Part shown: positions 9,649 to 20,843 of the stretch, piece by piece | Position numbering within the stretch: position 1 is the first letter of the stretch | How the letters are laid out: every line of letters starts with the position of its first letter | Notes under the pieces: generated by a model | Told to the model about the DNA's origin: nothing | Seen by the model: the letters and a program-made list of their open reading frames with translations, nothing else | Database searches by the model: none | Assembly (NCBI GenBank): GCA_014885115.2 | Contig: WKLE02002253.1 | Location: forward strand, 1 to 43,843 | Direction: 5' to 3' | Origin: Asterionellopsis glacialis | Taxonomy: Eukaryota > Bacillariophyta > Plagiogrammaphyceae > Rhaphoneidales > Asterionellopsidaceae | Length of the DNA: 43,843 bases | Translations under genes and position numbers: made by a program

Positions 9649-9930
9649 TTACTCAGAAAGTAGACTACTTCTTACTATATCACCACGCACTTTTTCAGGG
9701 AAGAAACTCAAAAGTTCACCACAAACTGTTTCATGAAACTCTTGAAATTTGAAATTATCTGGGGGGGGATGCCTTTGGTGGTAAGGAGTAGAAATAGTCC
9801 CTGGAAATGAAAGGAGCAAGATAAAAAAACACGGTAGTCCTTGCTTTCTTGTATTTATTGAATCCACATAAGTATGTTCCACCAGTTATATTGAAAAAAG
9901 AACGCACGGAACTAGTAATTCGCGTCGGAG
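9649..9930 (-). pseudogene. Gene fragment or missed exon broken at a C-homopolymer
   Basis: On the minus strand two overlapping frames read as protein and meet at a run of eight C (plus-strand G run at about 9762-9769). Upstream of the run one frame reads FNITGGTYLCGFNKYKKAR, then a hydrophobic TTVFFYLAPFISRDYFYSLP. After it the other frame reads DNFKFQEFHETVCGELLSF, then FPEKVRGDIVRSSLLSE and TAA. One base fewer in the run would join them. There is no ATG upstream, so this is a pseudogene, a last exon with an unseen upstream exon, or a homopolymer sequencing error. An alternative is an intron ending TTTCATTTCCAG just before the second part. The family is unknown. Confidence 0.35.
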
Positions 9931-11270
9931 AGAGCCTCTCCAGACTACACAAGACTCTCTAGAGGACCTCTAGTCTGCTATCTCCAATCTAAATATATCG
10001 GTCGACTAGCTATAATCTCTCTATTAATCACTCTCTCGAGGTCCTGGAGACTCTAGAGAAAAAGAATCTCTGTACCAGTAAATGGTACTGAATGAACAAA
10101 GATATTTTTATTTTACCTTTCTACAAAATGTGTAAGGTGTACTTGTAGTCCAAATAATATATGTAACAAGTGGTTAAAATGTGACAAGTGAGGGATCCAT
10201 GTACCAAGTTCGAAAGCAGGGCAGACCATCATATAACCCCAGCCCTCACATAGTACCCAGGTACAGTATCGTGAGAAAATTACCAGTACTGGTGCTGGGA
10301 TGCCGCTGGACGGATGGGACGCTGGCGCAAAATGTGGCGCCGTTTTATTTGTCTACTCTCCTCACAAGGTAGGACACTACCATGCTTTTTGTACCGGTAC
10401 TCACCTCGCACGTTGAGGTTCGTCTCTGCTTTCTTACCTGTTTTTCTATTTGCTTGTGATTGGTCTAAATTTTTTGCAACACAACGCGGAGTCTCATCAT
10501 TGCACATACGTGGCAACTAATAAAGTATTCGTATCTGAATTATCTATACCTGCCTATTTAACACAAAATACTTCCTAAATACTTTTCACAACAACAAAAA
10601 TGGAAAATAAAGGATAGTCTAGTATACATCATTAGCAGTAATCAAAAGCATGCTAATGGTAATGTATCAGTTAGTATGTAGGATCTTCCCCAGGTTGTTC
10701 GAAAAAACGAGTGCAGTATACTACAAAGACTGGTATTGTACCGGAGTTTTCTATATAAAAAAAGGTGAGTGTTCTCCTCTAAAAACCAAATTACTCGTAT
10801 TAATTGGTAAGAACATTAGGAAGTAAAATTTCTGCTCGGCCTGCGAAAACAAAACAACCGGGAAACAAGAACAACGTAAAATTCTCAAGTTGTTGAACTA
10901 AAATTATTAATACACTATTTCTCGGGCATGTACGTACCAAGTATATATTTTTGTTGAGACGTTGCTTGGTTAGAAGCACATGCAAAGAATATTATAGTGG
11001 GATAGGATAGTTATATAAAACAGAGTGATAAGAAGGTTTTCGCAACAAAACGTTCGAAGGTTCTGTTGCTTATCTTCAATTTTTGGCCTTTGTAATTAGC
11101 AAAACGTAAAACGAACTTTAAACTATTCCGAAGGTATAGGCAACGGCGGCATTATCTTTGCTTTATTTTGGGAAGTGTTACTGGTTAGTTTCACTAGGCT
11201 CACAAATCAATAAAGACGATAGAAGACTTGGTAACAATTAAAAATCGACAAGATTAACTCACACCAGACC
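9931..11270. other. Intergenic spacer and upstream region of the glycosyltransferase gene
   Basis: The first 130 bp are packed with CTCTAGAG-type palindromes (around 9954-9972 and 10032-10060). The rest is AT-rich, with short poly-A and TATATAAA-like runs near 10751 and 11013. A 68-codon open frame at 10314-10520 has no recognisable features. The promoter of the GT2 gene must lie toward 11270. Confidence 0.4.
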
Positions 11271-13736
11271 ATGACGACTCCACACATGAACTCCAACCGA
11301 GCAAAGCGGAGCCTTCGGCATCCTCCTACAAAAAGTCATAATATGAAACGACTACTTCATAGATGTAGGCTTACGCAAGTAAGCTATCCAGTTGTATTCG
11401 CAGTGCTTGGTTTATTGGTTACATATGCGCTGCTCTTACGGAGAGCACTTGAACTACAGTCACTAGAACTTTACGGTCAGTCACCAGATCAATGTCGAAC
11501 ACAAACACAATTATGCATGGCAGAAGTAGGAGCGACGGTGAATAAATGCACGGCACAACAGGAACTGCCACTTCCTTGGGCACCACGAGAAGGTGCCCTA
11601 CAACGACAAAGGCGACAACGTAACAGTGGTAATGCAAACCCCCAAGTTTGTATGATAGTAACAACGTACAATGTGGAAGCGTATGTCGGAGAGTGCCTTG
11701 AAACAGTGTTGGGTCAAACGTATGAAAAATTAGAGATCATAGTGGTAGATGATGCATCGACTGATGGGACAGCCAAGATTGTGAAAAAGTACGCACAGAA
11801 AGACAAACGATTAAGAATGATTGAACTGCGACACAACACTAATGGTGGAGTAGGACAACCTAGCAATATTGGTATGGAGAACTGTTCTCCCTTGAGTGAA
11901 TACATTATGTTTGTGGACGGTGATGATTACTTTGAATTGGATGCAGTAGAATCAGTTGTCGAGCAAGCTTTGAAAATCGATGCGGATGTGGCCATGGCAA
12001 ACTTCGACATTTTTACAGTCGACGAAACGAGTGGGCAAGTGAATTTTACTGCTGCGTATGATCACGAAAAGTGGATCCAACTTGCTGCTGAAATACCATT
12101 CAACATACTGACTCATCCTGTAGTTCTTCGTGCGTCACCAGTACCATGGCGCAAACTTTACAAAAGAAGCTTTATGCAGACATACGATTTGAAATTCCCT
12201 GAAGGAGATTACTTTTATGAAGATAATACATTCCATTGGATGGTTTTGGGGCATGCTGCCCGAGTTGTTAAGATTGATCGAGTATTGTTCCATCATCGAC
12301 GACAGCGAAAAGGACAAACATCGTTTTCATTTGAAACAAAGAAAAAGAAGGGCGAACAAAAAGCGATGGTAGATGACAGCTGGTGGGATGAATATTCGGG
12401 TGCAGTTCGAATTGGTGGATACTTCCCAAATCTTTATCAGATTGGTGAACTCTTGTTTACAGGATTTCAAAAGAATCTTAGGTCAACTTGCACACGAGTT
12501 GCTGTGAAGGATATTGCACAAGTTTACTTTGAATTCCTTGCAGCAAGTCGGTGGATTAGGCACCCACAGAAAACAAAGGAGATGAAAGAAAAATTTATGA
12601 GACTCTTCGTCCAATACAGGGATCATTGGGTGGACCATATTCCTTTTGATTACAAGGCGGACTTGGCTTCCTCGATTTACTTCGAATCTGGCGTAAAAAG
12701 CAAAGACGTTGACCTGTCCATCATTATGCCTACTCTGAACGTTGCTGACTTGTTACCCAGTCTTTTGGAATCAATGTACAAGGGACTACAAAAAAGTCCT
12801 AATTTAACCTTTGAGGTTTTCGCTGTAGATGACGGCTCCTCGGACGGGACTCAACAAATTCTTCGTGAATTTGCTGCCAAGCATAAGGACAACTTTGTTC
12901 TGTTGTCCACCAGTTCAGGTACAACCCAACTCGGAGCCGGACGTGCCCGGAATAGAGCTATTCCCCTCGTGGAAGGACGATATGTCTATTTTGTCGATAC
13001 AGATGATGTGTATGACTTTCCCGCTCTTGCCAAATCTGTTGAGGTTGCCACAAAGCGAAAAGTTGATTTATTAATTCTACCATACAAAACAGAATATGTG
13101 AAACTTCAGGGTAGTAAAATTGAAGGTATGCTATCCAAAGATCAACGAGGATGGAACCGCATTTGGTCGTCATGGTGGTGGCCACCAACTGGTCAAGATG
13201 CCCGGAAATCCATCGCTCTTGACCTCATAAACTATCCGTGGAAACAGTTGACATCATCCAAACTTATCCGAGATGCTGACGTTTTCTTTGGACCAACACG
13301 GGTACATAATGATGTGCAATTCCATTGGACATCGATTGTGGCATCTCGCAATTTGCAATTCCATAATGAGGTAGTATGCACTCACAGAAAATTTGATCCA
13401 GCCGTTCGGGGGCAACTAACGGAGGTCAAGAGCGTTGCCAGACTTACAGCGATCGATGCCATTGGGTTGACACAACGTGCACTTGCGAGACAAGGTGCGT
13501 TCGAAGAAGCTGGTGGAGATCAAACCCTTAAACAGTGGATTCATTTTGTGAAAGATTTAGTGAAGTGGGCTGCAGATCGGGTACCTGATGAATGGATACC
13601 CGAATATCAAGACAGAAGCAAACGCCTGATGGAAGCATGGAAGACTGAAGATCCAGCATCTCTCCGAACTTGGCCATACTGGGTAAATGGTTTGGTGGAA
13701 TCTCCAATACCATCTGCTAAGGTAAAAGTTGAATAA
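11271..13736 (+). CDS. Type II membrane glycosyltransferase with two GT2 (GT-A) domains
   Basis: This 821-aa single-exon protein has a basic cytosolic N-terminus, one membrane segment at about residues 38-57 and then two family 2 glycosyltransferase domains, so it probably works in the Golgi lumen. Domain one starts VCMIVTTYNVEAYVGECLE (about 127), has the nucleotide-binding VVDDASTDGT, the metal-binding DGDD at 216-219, and the acceptor-side blocks PWRKLYKRS and FYEDNTFHWM. Domain two starts DLSIIMPTLNVADLLPSL (about 481) with VDDGSSDGT, DTDD at 576-579, PWKQLTSSK and VHNDVQFHW. Both copies keep the metal motif, so both could be active. Such tandem GT2 layouts are known in bacterial capsule and glycan synthases; donor and acceptor cannot be told here. 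The start ATG is at 11271. It converges on the zinc-ribbon gene, 111 bp apart. Confidence 0.88.
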   Translation: MTTPHMNSNRAKRSLRHPPTKSHNMKRLLHRCRLTQVSYPVVFAVLGLLVTYALLLRRALELQSLELYGQSPDQCRTQTQLCMAEVGATVNKCTAQQELPLPWAPREGALQRQRRQRNSGNANPQVCMIVTTYNVEAYVGECLETVLGQTYEKLEIIVVDDASTDGTAKIVKKYAQKDKRLRMIELRHNTNGGVGQPSNIGMENCSPLSEYIMFVDGDDYFELDAVESVVEQALKIDADVAMANFDIFTVDETSGQVNFTAAYDHEKWIQLAAEIPFNILTHPVVLRASPVPWRKLYKRSFMQTYDLKFPEGDYFYEDNTFHWMVLGHAARVVKIDRVLFHHRRQRKGQTSFSFETKKKKGEQKAMVDDSWWDEYSGAVRIGGYFPNLYQIGELLFTGFQKNLRSTCTRVAVKDIAQVYFEFLAASRWIRHPQKTKEMKEKFMRLFVQYRDHWVDHIPFDYKADLASSIYFESGVKSKDVDLSIIMPTLNVADLLPSLLESMYKGLQKSPNLTFEVFAVDDGSSDGTQQILREFAAKHKDNFVLLSTSSGTTQLGAGRARNRAIPLVEGRYVYFVDTDDVYDFPALAKSVEVATKRKVDLLILPYKTEYVKLQGSKIEGMLSKDQRGWNRIWSSWWWPPTGQDARKSIALDLINYPWKQLTSSKLIRDADVFFGPTRVHNDVQFHWTSIVASRNLQFHNEVVCTHRKFDPAVRGQLTEVKSVARLTAIDAIGLTQRALARQGAFEEAGGDQTLKQWIHFVKDLVKWAADRVPDEWIPEYQDRSKRLMEAWKTEDPASLRTWPYWVNGLVESPIPSAKVKVE

Positions 13737-13847
13737 GACAATAATTACAGATGCATGCTATAATATATTTTGTCTATTTGATAAAGTTTCCCCGAAATTG
13801 CAAAAAGCGTCCGATACTACTCCTACTAACTTGCAATTATGGTGGCA

Positions 13848-16800
13848 TTATGAACTTAATACTCGTTTGCTTCTTGGAGATGCAGTAGGCGATTTCGGCG
13901 GTCTACCCCTACTGTGTCGCTTCGGTTCATACCCTGACCCCGCATCGTTGACGGTATGTTCTAGTTCTTTGATAGCACGGCCAGCATCAGCAAGTCGTTG
14001 CATTAACATGGCAAGGTCCATATCCTCCTCAAACGTGTCACAGAGATCCTGATTTGATAGCAGCTTTGTTGACGTATTTTTCATTTTTTCTTTTATCGCG
14101 TCCATAGTATCTGAAGCAACCATCTTGATACTTGCGTCGCTCCCAGAACTTTGCACACTTGCGGACTCCCATCTTTCATCTTTGATTTTTGATAACTCGA
14201 GTTGACTCTGTAGATTCATTATGTGTTTATCATATGTATCCTCATCCCCTAGAGGAGATACCGTTGTGTCAACAGTAGGATCGTCTGCAGTGAACTGGCT
14301 TTGAGCATGAGTTGGGATACCAAATAATGTGCACTTAGTGTTGTGACACATAAAGCTGTCAGAGTTGGAATGCATTTCTCCAAGCTGTTCTTCACACAGG
14401 CGGCAACTTTTGACTTTAAGTGCTAGTTGATGGATCATCTTGTTTGATTCCTGCGATGCATAAGAATTGCTTTCAACATATTCAGAGACAATTTCTTGAG
14501 ATGTTTGAGAAATATTCTGGATATCCCCTTCCTCGGTCTGTAGCGCATTTCCATGTCTGACATCACCAGCTTCTTCAGGCTCGTCAAAGGTTAGCAAGAG
14601 TTCATTGCCATAATCAGGCGACGGTTTTTTTGTATCTGAGTTTACGGCTTTATCGTACGATTCCGTGGTTTCGCTACTTCTTGAGAAGACGAGCTCTGGC
14701 TTGCTATCATTTGATTCATGACTCCTCGAAAGATACATTTGGTCTGAATGGCGTAAAGAATAGTCGACATCTGATTCGTTAACGCTAGGTGGGTCGGGTC
14801 TTTGGCATTCACTTTGTTCAGGTGCATCTCCCCGGTAAGGAAAACCCCTTCTTTCCAATTGAAGTTGCTGAGTAGACAAAGGAAATCTTCCAAAATTTTC
14901 ATCATCATTTTTCAAGTCACTCATGTATACTTCCCTACCTGCCGTTGGATGTCGGATTTTAGAAGTGTCCTCGTAATAATCCTGTGGCACATGCTCATTA
15001 GCAGAAGCCTGGGCATCGTGACGAAAGTATTCCTTATCCTGTGTGGGGCTTGAATCTTGGCTGAAAACCTCGGATCCGCTACTAACACGTTCACTGTCAT
15101 ACCGTTTGCTAGGTGTTGAAGAGGGGTGCTGAATTAGTTGACGATAAGAACTATTCGCTTGAGAATGCTTCGTTGAATATTGATTAGCTTCTTCCCTTTC
15201 GTTTTGATACGAAAGCGGCTTGTTATTACGACGGTTTTGTTTCAAAAAGTTTAAAAGTGCTTCGTCGTCATCTAAATCCAAGTCTTCCGGAACAACAAAG
15301 TATTTATAACCTTCAGATGTCGGTACAGAAAGTGAGCTTTCCACATCAAACTGTTGAGATGGAGGCTGAGAGTAGGACTCGTCTGTCCCAGTGCCTTCTG
15401 TGCCTGATAATGAGAGGCCGCGCATCAAGCGTTCAGTAATCCCCGAAACTTGTTTGATGGGGCGATCTATGACCAAAGAATCGGGAGGAATATTGTGTCC
15501 TTGGTCACAGAAAATACATTGGATCTCGTTGGTTGGAGATTGCATTAGGGGTCCACAGCAGTCTGAACAATGCGAGTCTGTGAGGAGCCAACCATTCAAA
15601 AGTCTCCGATATACTTCTTCACTCAAGAAGGTTCTGAAATTAACAATTTTGCAGAATAGTCAGAAACGTTGATTTGTTTGTTTAAAGTGAAAAAAGAACA
15701 TTCAAACTTACGGGTCTGTTGGCTGTCGTTGTCCTATATTTTCTACTTCATCACCATTATACTCTTCCTGAGCATTCGCATCCAAATCATAAGTTTCCTC
15801 TGAAGATTTGAATTCTGTGGGTTCGTATCTCGGAGATGCTGGCCCAGAAGCACTGAAATTCACAATTTTGGAAAATCATAAGAAACATGGAAATGTTTTG
15901 AAAGCGATATGAGGAATATTCAAACTTACTGGTCTGTTGGCTGGTAGTCTCGTTTAGTTTTTGCTTTACCAAAATCATAATCTGCCCGACCATTCACCTC
16001 CAATTCGTAAATTTTATCTGAAGATTTGAATTCCGTGTGTTCGTATCTCGGAGATGCAATCCCAGCAGAACGAGGTGTTCCTTCAGCATTCATATTATCC
16101 ACCGTCCGCACTCCTCTAGATTGATCCAGAGATGCAGAGATAGTAAGATCTTGGTTCGTCACACAAAATTTGTTTATATCCGCAAGAATTTTCTTTGGTT
16201 TATTATGTGACAAACCCGGGTCGCTTGTTGAATCAGTCAATTGAACTGACATAATTCTTTGACCTTCAGATTTCGTCTGTTCCTGGCTTTGCTTTTCGCC
16301 GCTCAACTCGGATGCGTTGGCCTCATGTGGCTGTGAGAATTGATTAGGACTCCCAGACTGTTCAATGCGTTTCTGTGACGCGCGTTTTTTGGCCTTCTTC
16401 TCCACTAGAGGGCATACTACACAGATAGAATTGCCATTTTTTGCCATTAGTGGCATTTCGCAAAGATTACATTGTATCTGAGTCAAGAGATACCCCTCCA
16501 TCAGCATTTTTCCAATGGCCTTGGTTGCAATACGACGCCTGACAACAACGGCAGCAAAATATATAGAAGTATGTGAGTAACATGCAAGCATAGGAAAAAC
16601 ATGAGCAGACAATTTCAACCACTAGAAGAACTCACTTTTCCTGATAATCACTTATGAGAGTCTGCTCCTCTTTTATTGTACTGATCGATTCCGCCGACTC
16701 TACCGTAGGTATCTCATTTTTCGTGAGTTTGTAATCGCCATCTTGTGTGCCCTTGGTTTCTTTGATAATCGCACCTTCAGCATCAAAGGCCTTGTTCGCA

Positions 16801-18281
16801 GTTTGAACTTCTGGTGGGTCCTTTTGTACAGTCAAAGCAGAAAGGCTCCTGTAAGGGTGTTGATTTTGGCTAAACGTGCTAGGTTTTCCCTCATGTTCAT
16901 CATATCTAGTATTCTCTTCATTTCTGAGATATTGACTATTTTCATCAGGTAATCTACCTTGAATCGGAGTGTTATGAAGTTGATCTGACAACGTTACCTC
17001 TTTTTCCTCTGGATCATCAAGATTTTCACTCGAACCCTTTGATTCCATACTCCTACTAGGTTGAGGGAGCTCTTCATTTTGACCAGATATCTTATCTACA
17101 AATTGTCCATCAGACCAAGATTTATCTTCTATGGCGTAATTGGCATCGTAAAGATCATGTCTTTCTGGATCTGAATCCGGTGGTGGATATGATGCAGCAA
17201 CCATGATACTAGCCCGTTGTGGTCGTTGTACTTGATTTTGCGATGCAATAGAGCTGCCCGAACTTTCTTGAGAATAACTTCGCGCAAGCCAGTTGGCCAG
17301 GTCCTGCAACAGTTGCTCGCGCTCTTTGTCGTCTCCTGAATCGAAGACAATGTAGGCTTCACATTTTTGGCAATAGGGAGGGAGGTTTTTTTCCTGCCTT
17401 ACAACTAATGAATCTAGATTGATCCGCCCGTCTAAATTATTCTCTTCCCTGTGTATTTCCTGATTCTCTGCTTTGACATTATCGCAATAAGAACCAATTA
17501 ATCCATTATAAAGACAATTAAGTGGTAGCATCATGGAGCACCCCAATCCGTTGCCAAAGCATGCCGTTTTTTTCTCAATGATAGGCTGTGCTGAAGCTGC
17601 AAGACGTTCAACGTCATCTTCGAGTTTTTTCGTTGCATACTCATGGTATGTACGAAGCGATGATTCGTCATCGCCGAATGATGAGAGTCCTGTCATATTT
17701 TGACGATAACTACTTCCCCCGTCAACTCTGATACTGCTAGCGATGGATGAGTTTGAATTGCAGAGAATCACATTAGCGGACGACATGTCAGGAGCTGTGG
17801 TTATTGAACTCTGAATCAGTGGTCGTGCACACGAAGGACAGATCCCACAAGACAAAGTTGCGTTTGCTGCTCGCACTTGTTCTTCTGCAGAACGAGGAGG
17901 TGGCGGCTCATCACGGAATTCGAACGAATCATAGCGGTCTTCTTCGCGTTGTTTTTCCGTTGCATAATGGTCGGGAGGCGACCATTCGGATCGAAACGAT
18001 GGTTGTTGCTCTCTTGCTTTCTGTGTATTTCTTCGTCGGGGTGTCAATATCATCTCTGGTGGTGTTAATGGCTCTTTTTCTGGCCAAGACGTCCCTACCC
18101 TTTTCGCTCGAATCCTCTTTTCAGATTTAGCATCTTTCTCTTTCAAGACGTTGTTTCTTCCTACTTCGAGGTTCCCTTCCATCTCGTCCGATTGATTTAC
18201 TAAAGACAACTCGGTAACAAATTGCAACTGGCCTTCCGAGAATCCCTTTTGAGCCGAACAAACAGCATTTCGAAATGACAT
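13848..18281 (-). CDS. Four-exon zinc-ribbon (Auto_anti-p27/ZNRD2-like) multidomain protein
   Basis: The gene is read as exons 18281-16636, 16538-15930, 15852-15712 and 15633-13848. All three introns (97, 77, 78 bp) have GT-AG ends and leave two bases of a codon, and the spliced length is 4182 bp, giving 1393 aa. At least two modules match the small zinc ribbon of Sjogren/scleroderma autoantigen p27 (ZNRD2): GKMLMEGYLLTQIQCNLC with CVVC in exon 2, and YRRLLNGWLLTDSHCSDC with CIFC in exon 4. Looser Cys pairs occur in exon 1 (CGICPSC, YCQKC) and exon 4 (CRLC, CHNTKC). The rest is Ser/Glu/Gln-rich and probably disordered. The ZNRD2 family is linked to microtubule and centromere proteins; a scaffold role is inference only. 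The start is the ATG at 18281; an in-frame GTG lies upstream at 18299. Confidence 0.75.
15634..15711 (-). other. Intron 3 of the zinc-ribbon gene
   Basis: This 78-bp intron begins GTAAGTTTGAATGTTC and ends GTTAATTTCAG. It resembles intron 2 at both ends, which supports a joint origin by duplication. Confidence 0.8.
15853..15929 (-). other. Intron 2 of the zinc-ribbon gene
   Basis: This 77-bp intron begins GTAAGTTTGAATATTCC and ends GTGAATTTCAG, in the same phase as intron 3. Confidence 0.8.
16539..16635 (-). other. Intron 1 of the zinc-ribbon gene
   Basis: This 97-bp intron begins GTGAGTTCTTC and ends CCGTTGTTGTCAG. Removing it replaces the TGA at 16632-16634 and joins exon 1 in phase to the exon-2 zinc-ribbon module. 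Confidence 0.8.
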
Positions 18282-19312
18282 CGAGTTAGCCGGTACCACT
18301 TCGGTGACACTGTGCAGGGAAGCTAACAGAAAATCACGGGAAGATATTCTCGAATAGTTTATCGTACTACTATCTCTCTCTCTCGTTCCCTACCGGTACG
18401 GATTGTAATCCTCTTTGGCGACAAGTCCTATTATTTATTACAATTTTTATGTGTGTTACTTCTAGGTCCTGTTATTAAAAGAAGAATATAAACAAAGCTT
18501 TTGATGTACCAGAATCGTATGAAAGAAAAAACACAATCACAACGTGTTGGTTCTCGCGAGTTAAATTTTCAAAAAAAGCAACGGATACCCTTTTCTTCTT
18601 AAATAAACTCTGTCTAATGTTTTTGAACGTGGAATGAATCCCAGAGTCCTATTTACTAGAATTGAAAATGAGTTACTCACCTATTTTTATAGATTTTGAC
18701 TCCCCCTGTACCTGGTACGTTTGTAGGACAAAAAGTACTAAGATTCAGTTAGCACCGACATTATCTTGTGATACCCCAGAGGTATGTCGTACCCACCCAA
18801 CTTACTATTATGCGTTTGTTGTGGACCTGGTAGGTCCGATCTACTTGGTACATCTAGTACGGTACCATGTCAGTTAATTACAGTAGTGGCTACACTGGGG
18901 AATTCAGGATACCTGGCTCGGGAGCTCGAAGAAACCGTTTGGAAATTTCCATTATAATTAAGAATAGAGTTCAGGTGCAACTGCCAGATCTACAGACACA
19001 GACACACAGACACACAGACACACACAGTCTTCACTACTTTCTATTATTGTCGATTTCATATATTAATATATTTTTCCCTCGATTTTAAGGGTCTAAATTA
19101 GAGGGAAATCAGAAATAAATCAGACCTCATCAAAGTATGTACCACTCGTAAATCTGAGTCACCCTCCTTTTTCTGGTCCTAGATGAAAGCAGAAGATTTT
19201 GATCTCTGACAGGGGACAATGTGCACTCGCCGCTGTGTGCAGCCTGCAAAGAAGCAAAAAGCTTTCTTATCCAGAAAACAGCGCATTTGTTACAAAAATC
19301 ATGACAAAGCAA
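18282..19312. other. Promoter side of the zinc-ribbon gene and repeat-bearing spacer
   Basis: This region contains the upstream flank of the zinc-ribbon gene, TACCTGGTAC at 18709, a GGACCTGGTAGGTCC palindrome at about 18822-18837, and an ACAG/ACAC microsatellite at about 18993-19028. No convincing gene is present; a 32-codon open frame from an ATG near 18503 is noted but unsupported. Confidence 0.4.
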
Positions 19313-19784
19313 TCATCCAATGCTAGTCCCCTTGATGTCAACAAGGAATGTCAATTCTGGATAACTATAAATAGGCCTCAATTTTTCATAATATATTTTT
19401 ATTTCTTCTGGGAGAGCTTCACAGGCAGCTTTTGTTAATTTTTCATAGGATAATTGGAGGTCAAAATTCAAAGCACAACATATGGTAGATTCTGATATAT
19501 TTTTTGAATCAGGAAAGGTTGATTGTAAATGTTGTTGCAGTTCTTCAATGTAAAAGGTGGGATGAGCATTCACATAATTTTCTATGTTTTTTATTTGCCA
19601 GCCAACGTGATGCTTGTATAGTATGTGTGTTTTTTCTTACAGACATGTTTTTTAGAAAAGTACTGTACTAATGATGGATGCTATCGCAAGTAGGACCCAA
19701 AAGGTTGCTAAGAAAGTCAACCTCAATGTTGTACATATGTATCAAGCTGACAATCCTCCAGTGTAGATCATCAGAGTAAACCAT
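19313..19784 (-). pseudogene. IS630/Tc1-mariner-type transposase remnant
   Basis: On the minus strand an N-terminal helix-turn-helix start reads MVYSDDLHWRIVSLIHMYNI, as in IS630-type transposases (consensus of the form DLRWRIVWL). After frameshifts and stops a second block reads VGWQIKNIENYV, HPTFYIEELQQHLQSTF, ISESTICCALNFDLQLSYEK and LTKAACEA, the usual linker helix-turn-helix, and ends at PELTFLVDIKGTS, where the first catalytic Asp of the DDE/D triad sits. The rest of the catalytic core is not visible. The element is dead. The match is by family pattern, not by search. Confidence 0.7.
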
Positions 19785-20074
19785 TCTCCTCCTGTTTTAA
19801 TGAATAAAACAGAGGGGAGCAAAGTTTTTGTTTCCTGAATTACAATAAAAAGCTTGGTCTGTCACTGTCAAAAGTGACAAGCCAGCTATTTACTGATAAG
19901 TTGGTGCATTCACAAGAGTTTACTAGTAGTTTGGAAACAAATGAACAGAGCTTGTTTCCTGTAATTTGAAGCATTCACCAGGAGGTTGATGTCACTCAAA
20001 AAAGGAGGAATTCATTTTATGATTCACCGGATCCCATTAGTCTGATGCACTTGGAGCCTAAAATTGAGAAAAGA
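19785..20074. other. Spacer within transposon debris
   Basis: This stretch holds a short hairpin at about 19859-19879 (TGTCACT and AGTGACA around a six-base loop). No coding signal is seen. Confidence 0.35.
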
Positions 20075-20678
20075 GTGGTTCCAGGATTAGGTGAACCACC
20101 AGTCCAGTACTGGACTGTGCCCCACAGAAGTTTTTTTAATCAAATTAATCAAAGCTAGTAATTTTACGTGTTATTTTTTTGTGAGGATGGAAGGATGTGC
20201 CATTTTATGGTACCAATTTCTTGATAACCAGCCATTTTTAATGGACAACCACCCATACAGTTCCATGCACAAGGAGCTTCTGCATGGAACCGTATGGGTA
20301 GTTATTAGTTAAAAATGGCTGGTTGTTACAGCACCATTTTGCAAGATTGATCGGAAGAGATCTGGGTGCAACAGCCAATTTTTGTCAGTTGGGTGAGCCT
20401 GCAATGCCCAAAAGTGCACCATCCAGGTCATCATTGTATTCAATTCCAATACAAGTTGGCTGTGTCATAATATAATATATTCATGTATGTATATACACTG
20501 GGTATATATTTCAGTAGTATAAAAATATTGAAATATGAGTAAATATATATTAACTTTTCAAAGTATATAAAATTCTACCTTCATGGATGTGTTCACAATT
20601 TTAAAAAATGATTTTTGGGTCTACGTGGAGTCTACGGACCAAATGTCATAAGTTGGTCCACCTAATCCTGGAACAACT
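20075..20678 (+). mobile_element. TIR-bounded non-autonomous element, copy A
   Basis: The element starts GTGGTTCCAGGATTAGGTG at 20075 and ends with the inverted counterpart CACCTAATCCTGGAACAACT at 20659-20678, so the terminal inverted repeat is about 24 bp. Inside the left end is a perfect palindrome AGTCCAGTACTGGACT (20101-20116). A large hairpin has arms at 20226-20269 and 20281-20324. Copy B (21208-21995) is the same element in the opposite orientation: A's left end matches B's right end, and A's right end matches B's left end. No coding capacity. I could not identify a clean target-site duplication. Confidence 0.7.
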
Positions 20679-20843
20679 CAAAATTTTGACCTGTTGCTCC
20701 TCCAGATCATGCTTACATTTTTTTCTGAAATAACACAATTTCAAGCATGAAATTTGCTTCTTGTTTGTATACATAGGTTATGTATATATAATATAATATA
20801 GGTCATCACATCAAAATTAGAGTATGGTATTATGTAACATCAT

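Noticed and set aside
10314..10520. 68-codon ATG ORF in the spacer
   Set aside because: Overlaps palindromic repeat sequence, has odd Trp/Arg/Phe-rich composition and no family or splice partner.
16632..16635. TGA ending the exon-1 frame as a true stop, giving three separate genes
   Set aside because: GT-AG introns in one phase join all four exons, and repeated zinc-ribbon and linker sequence runs across them.
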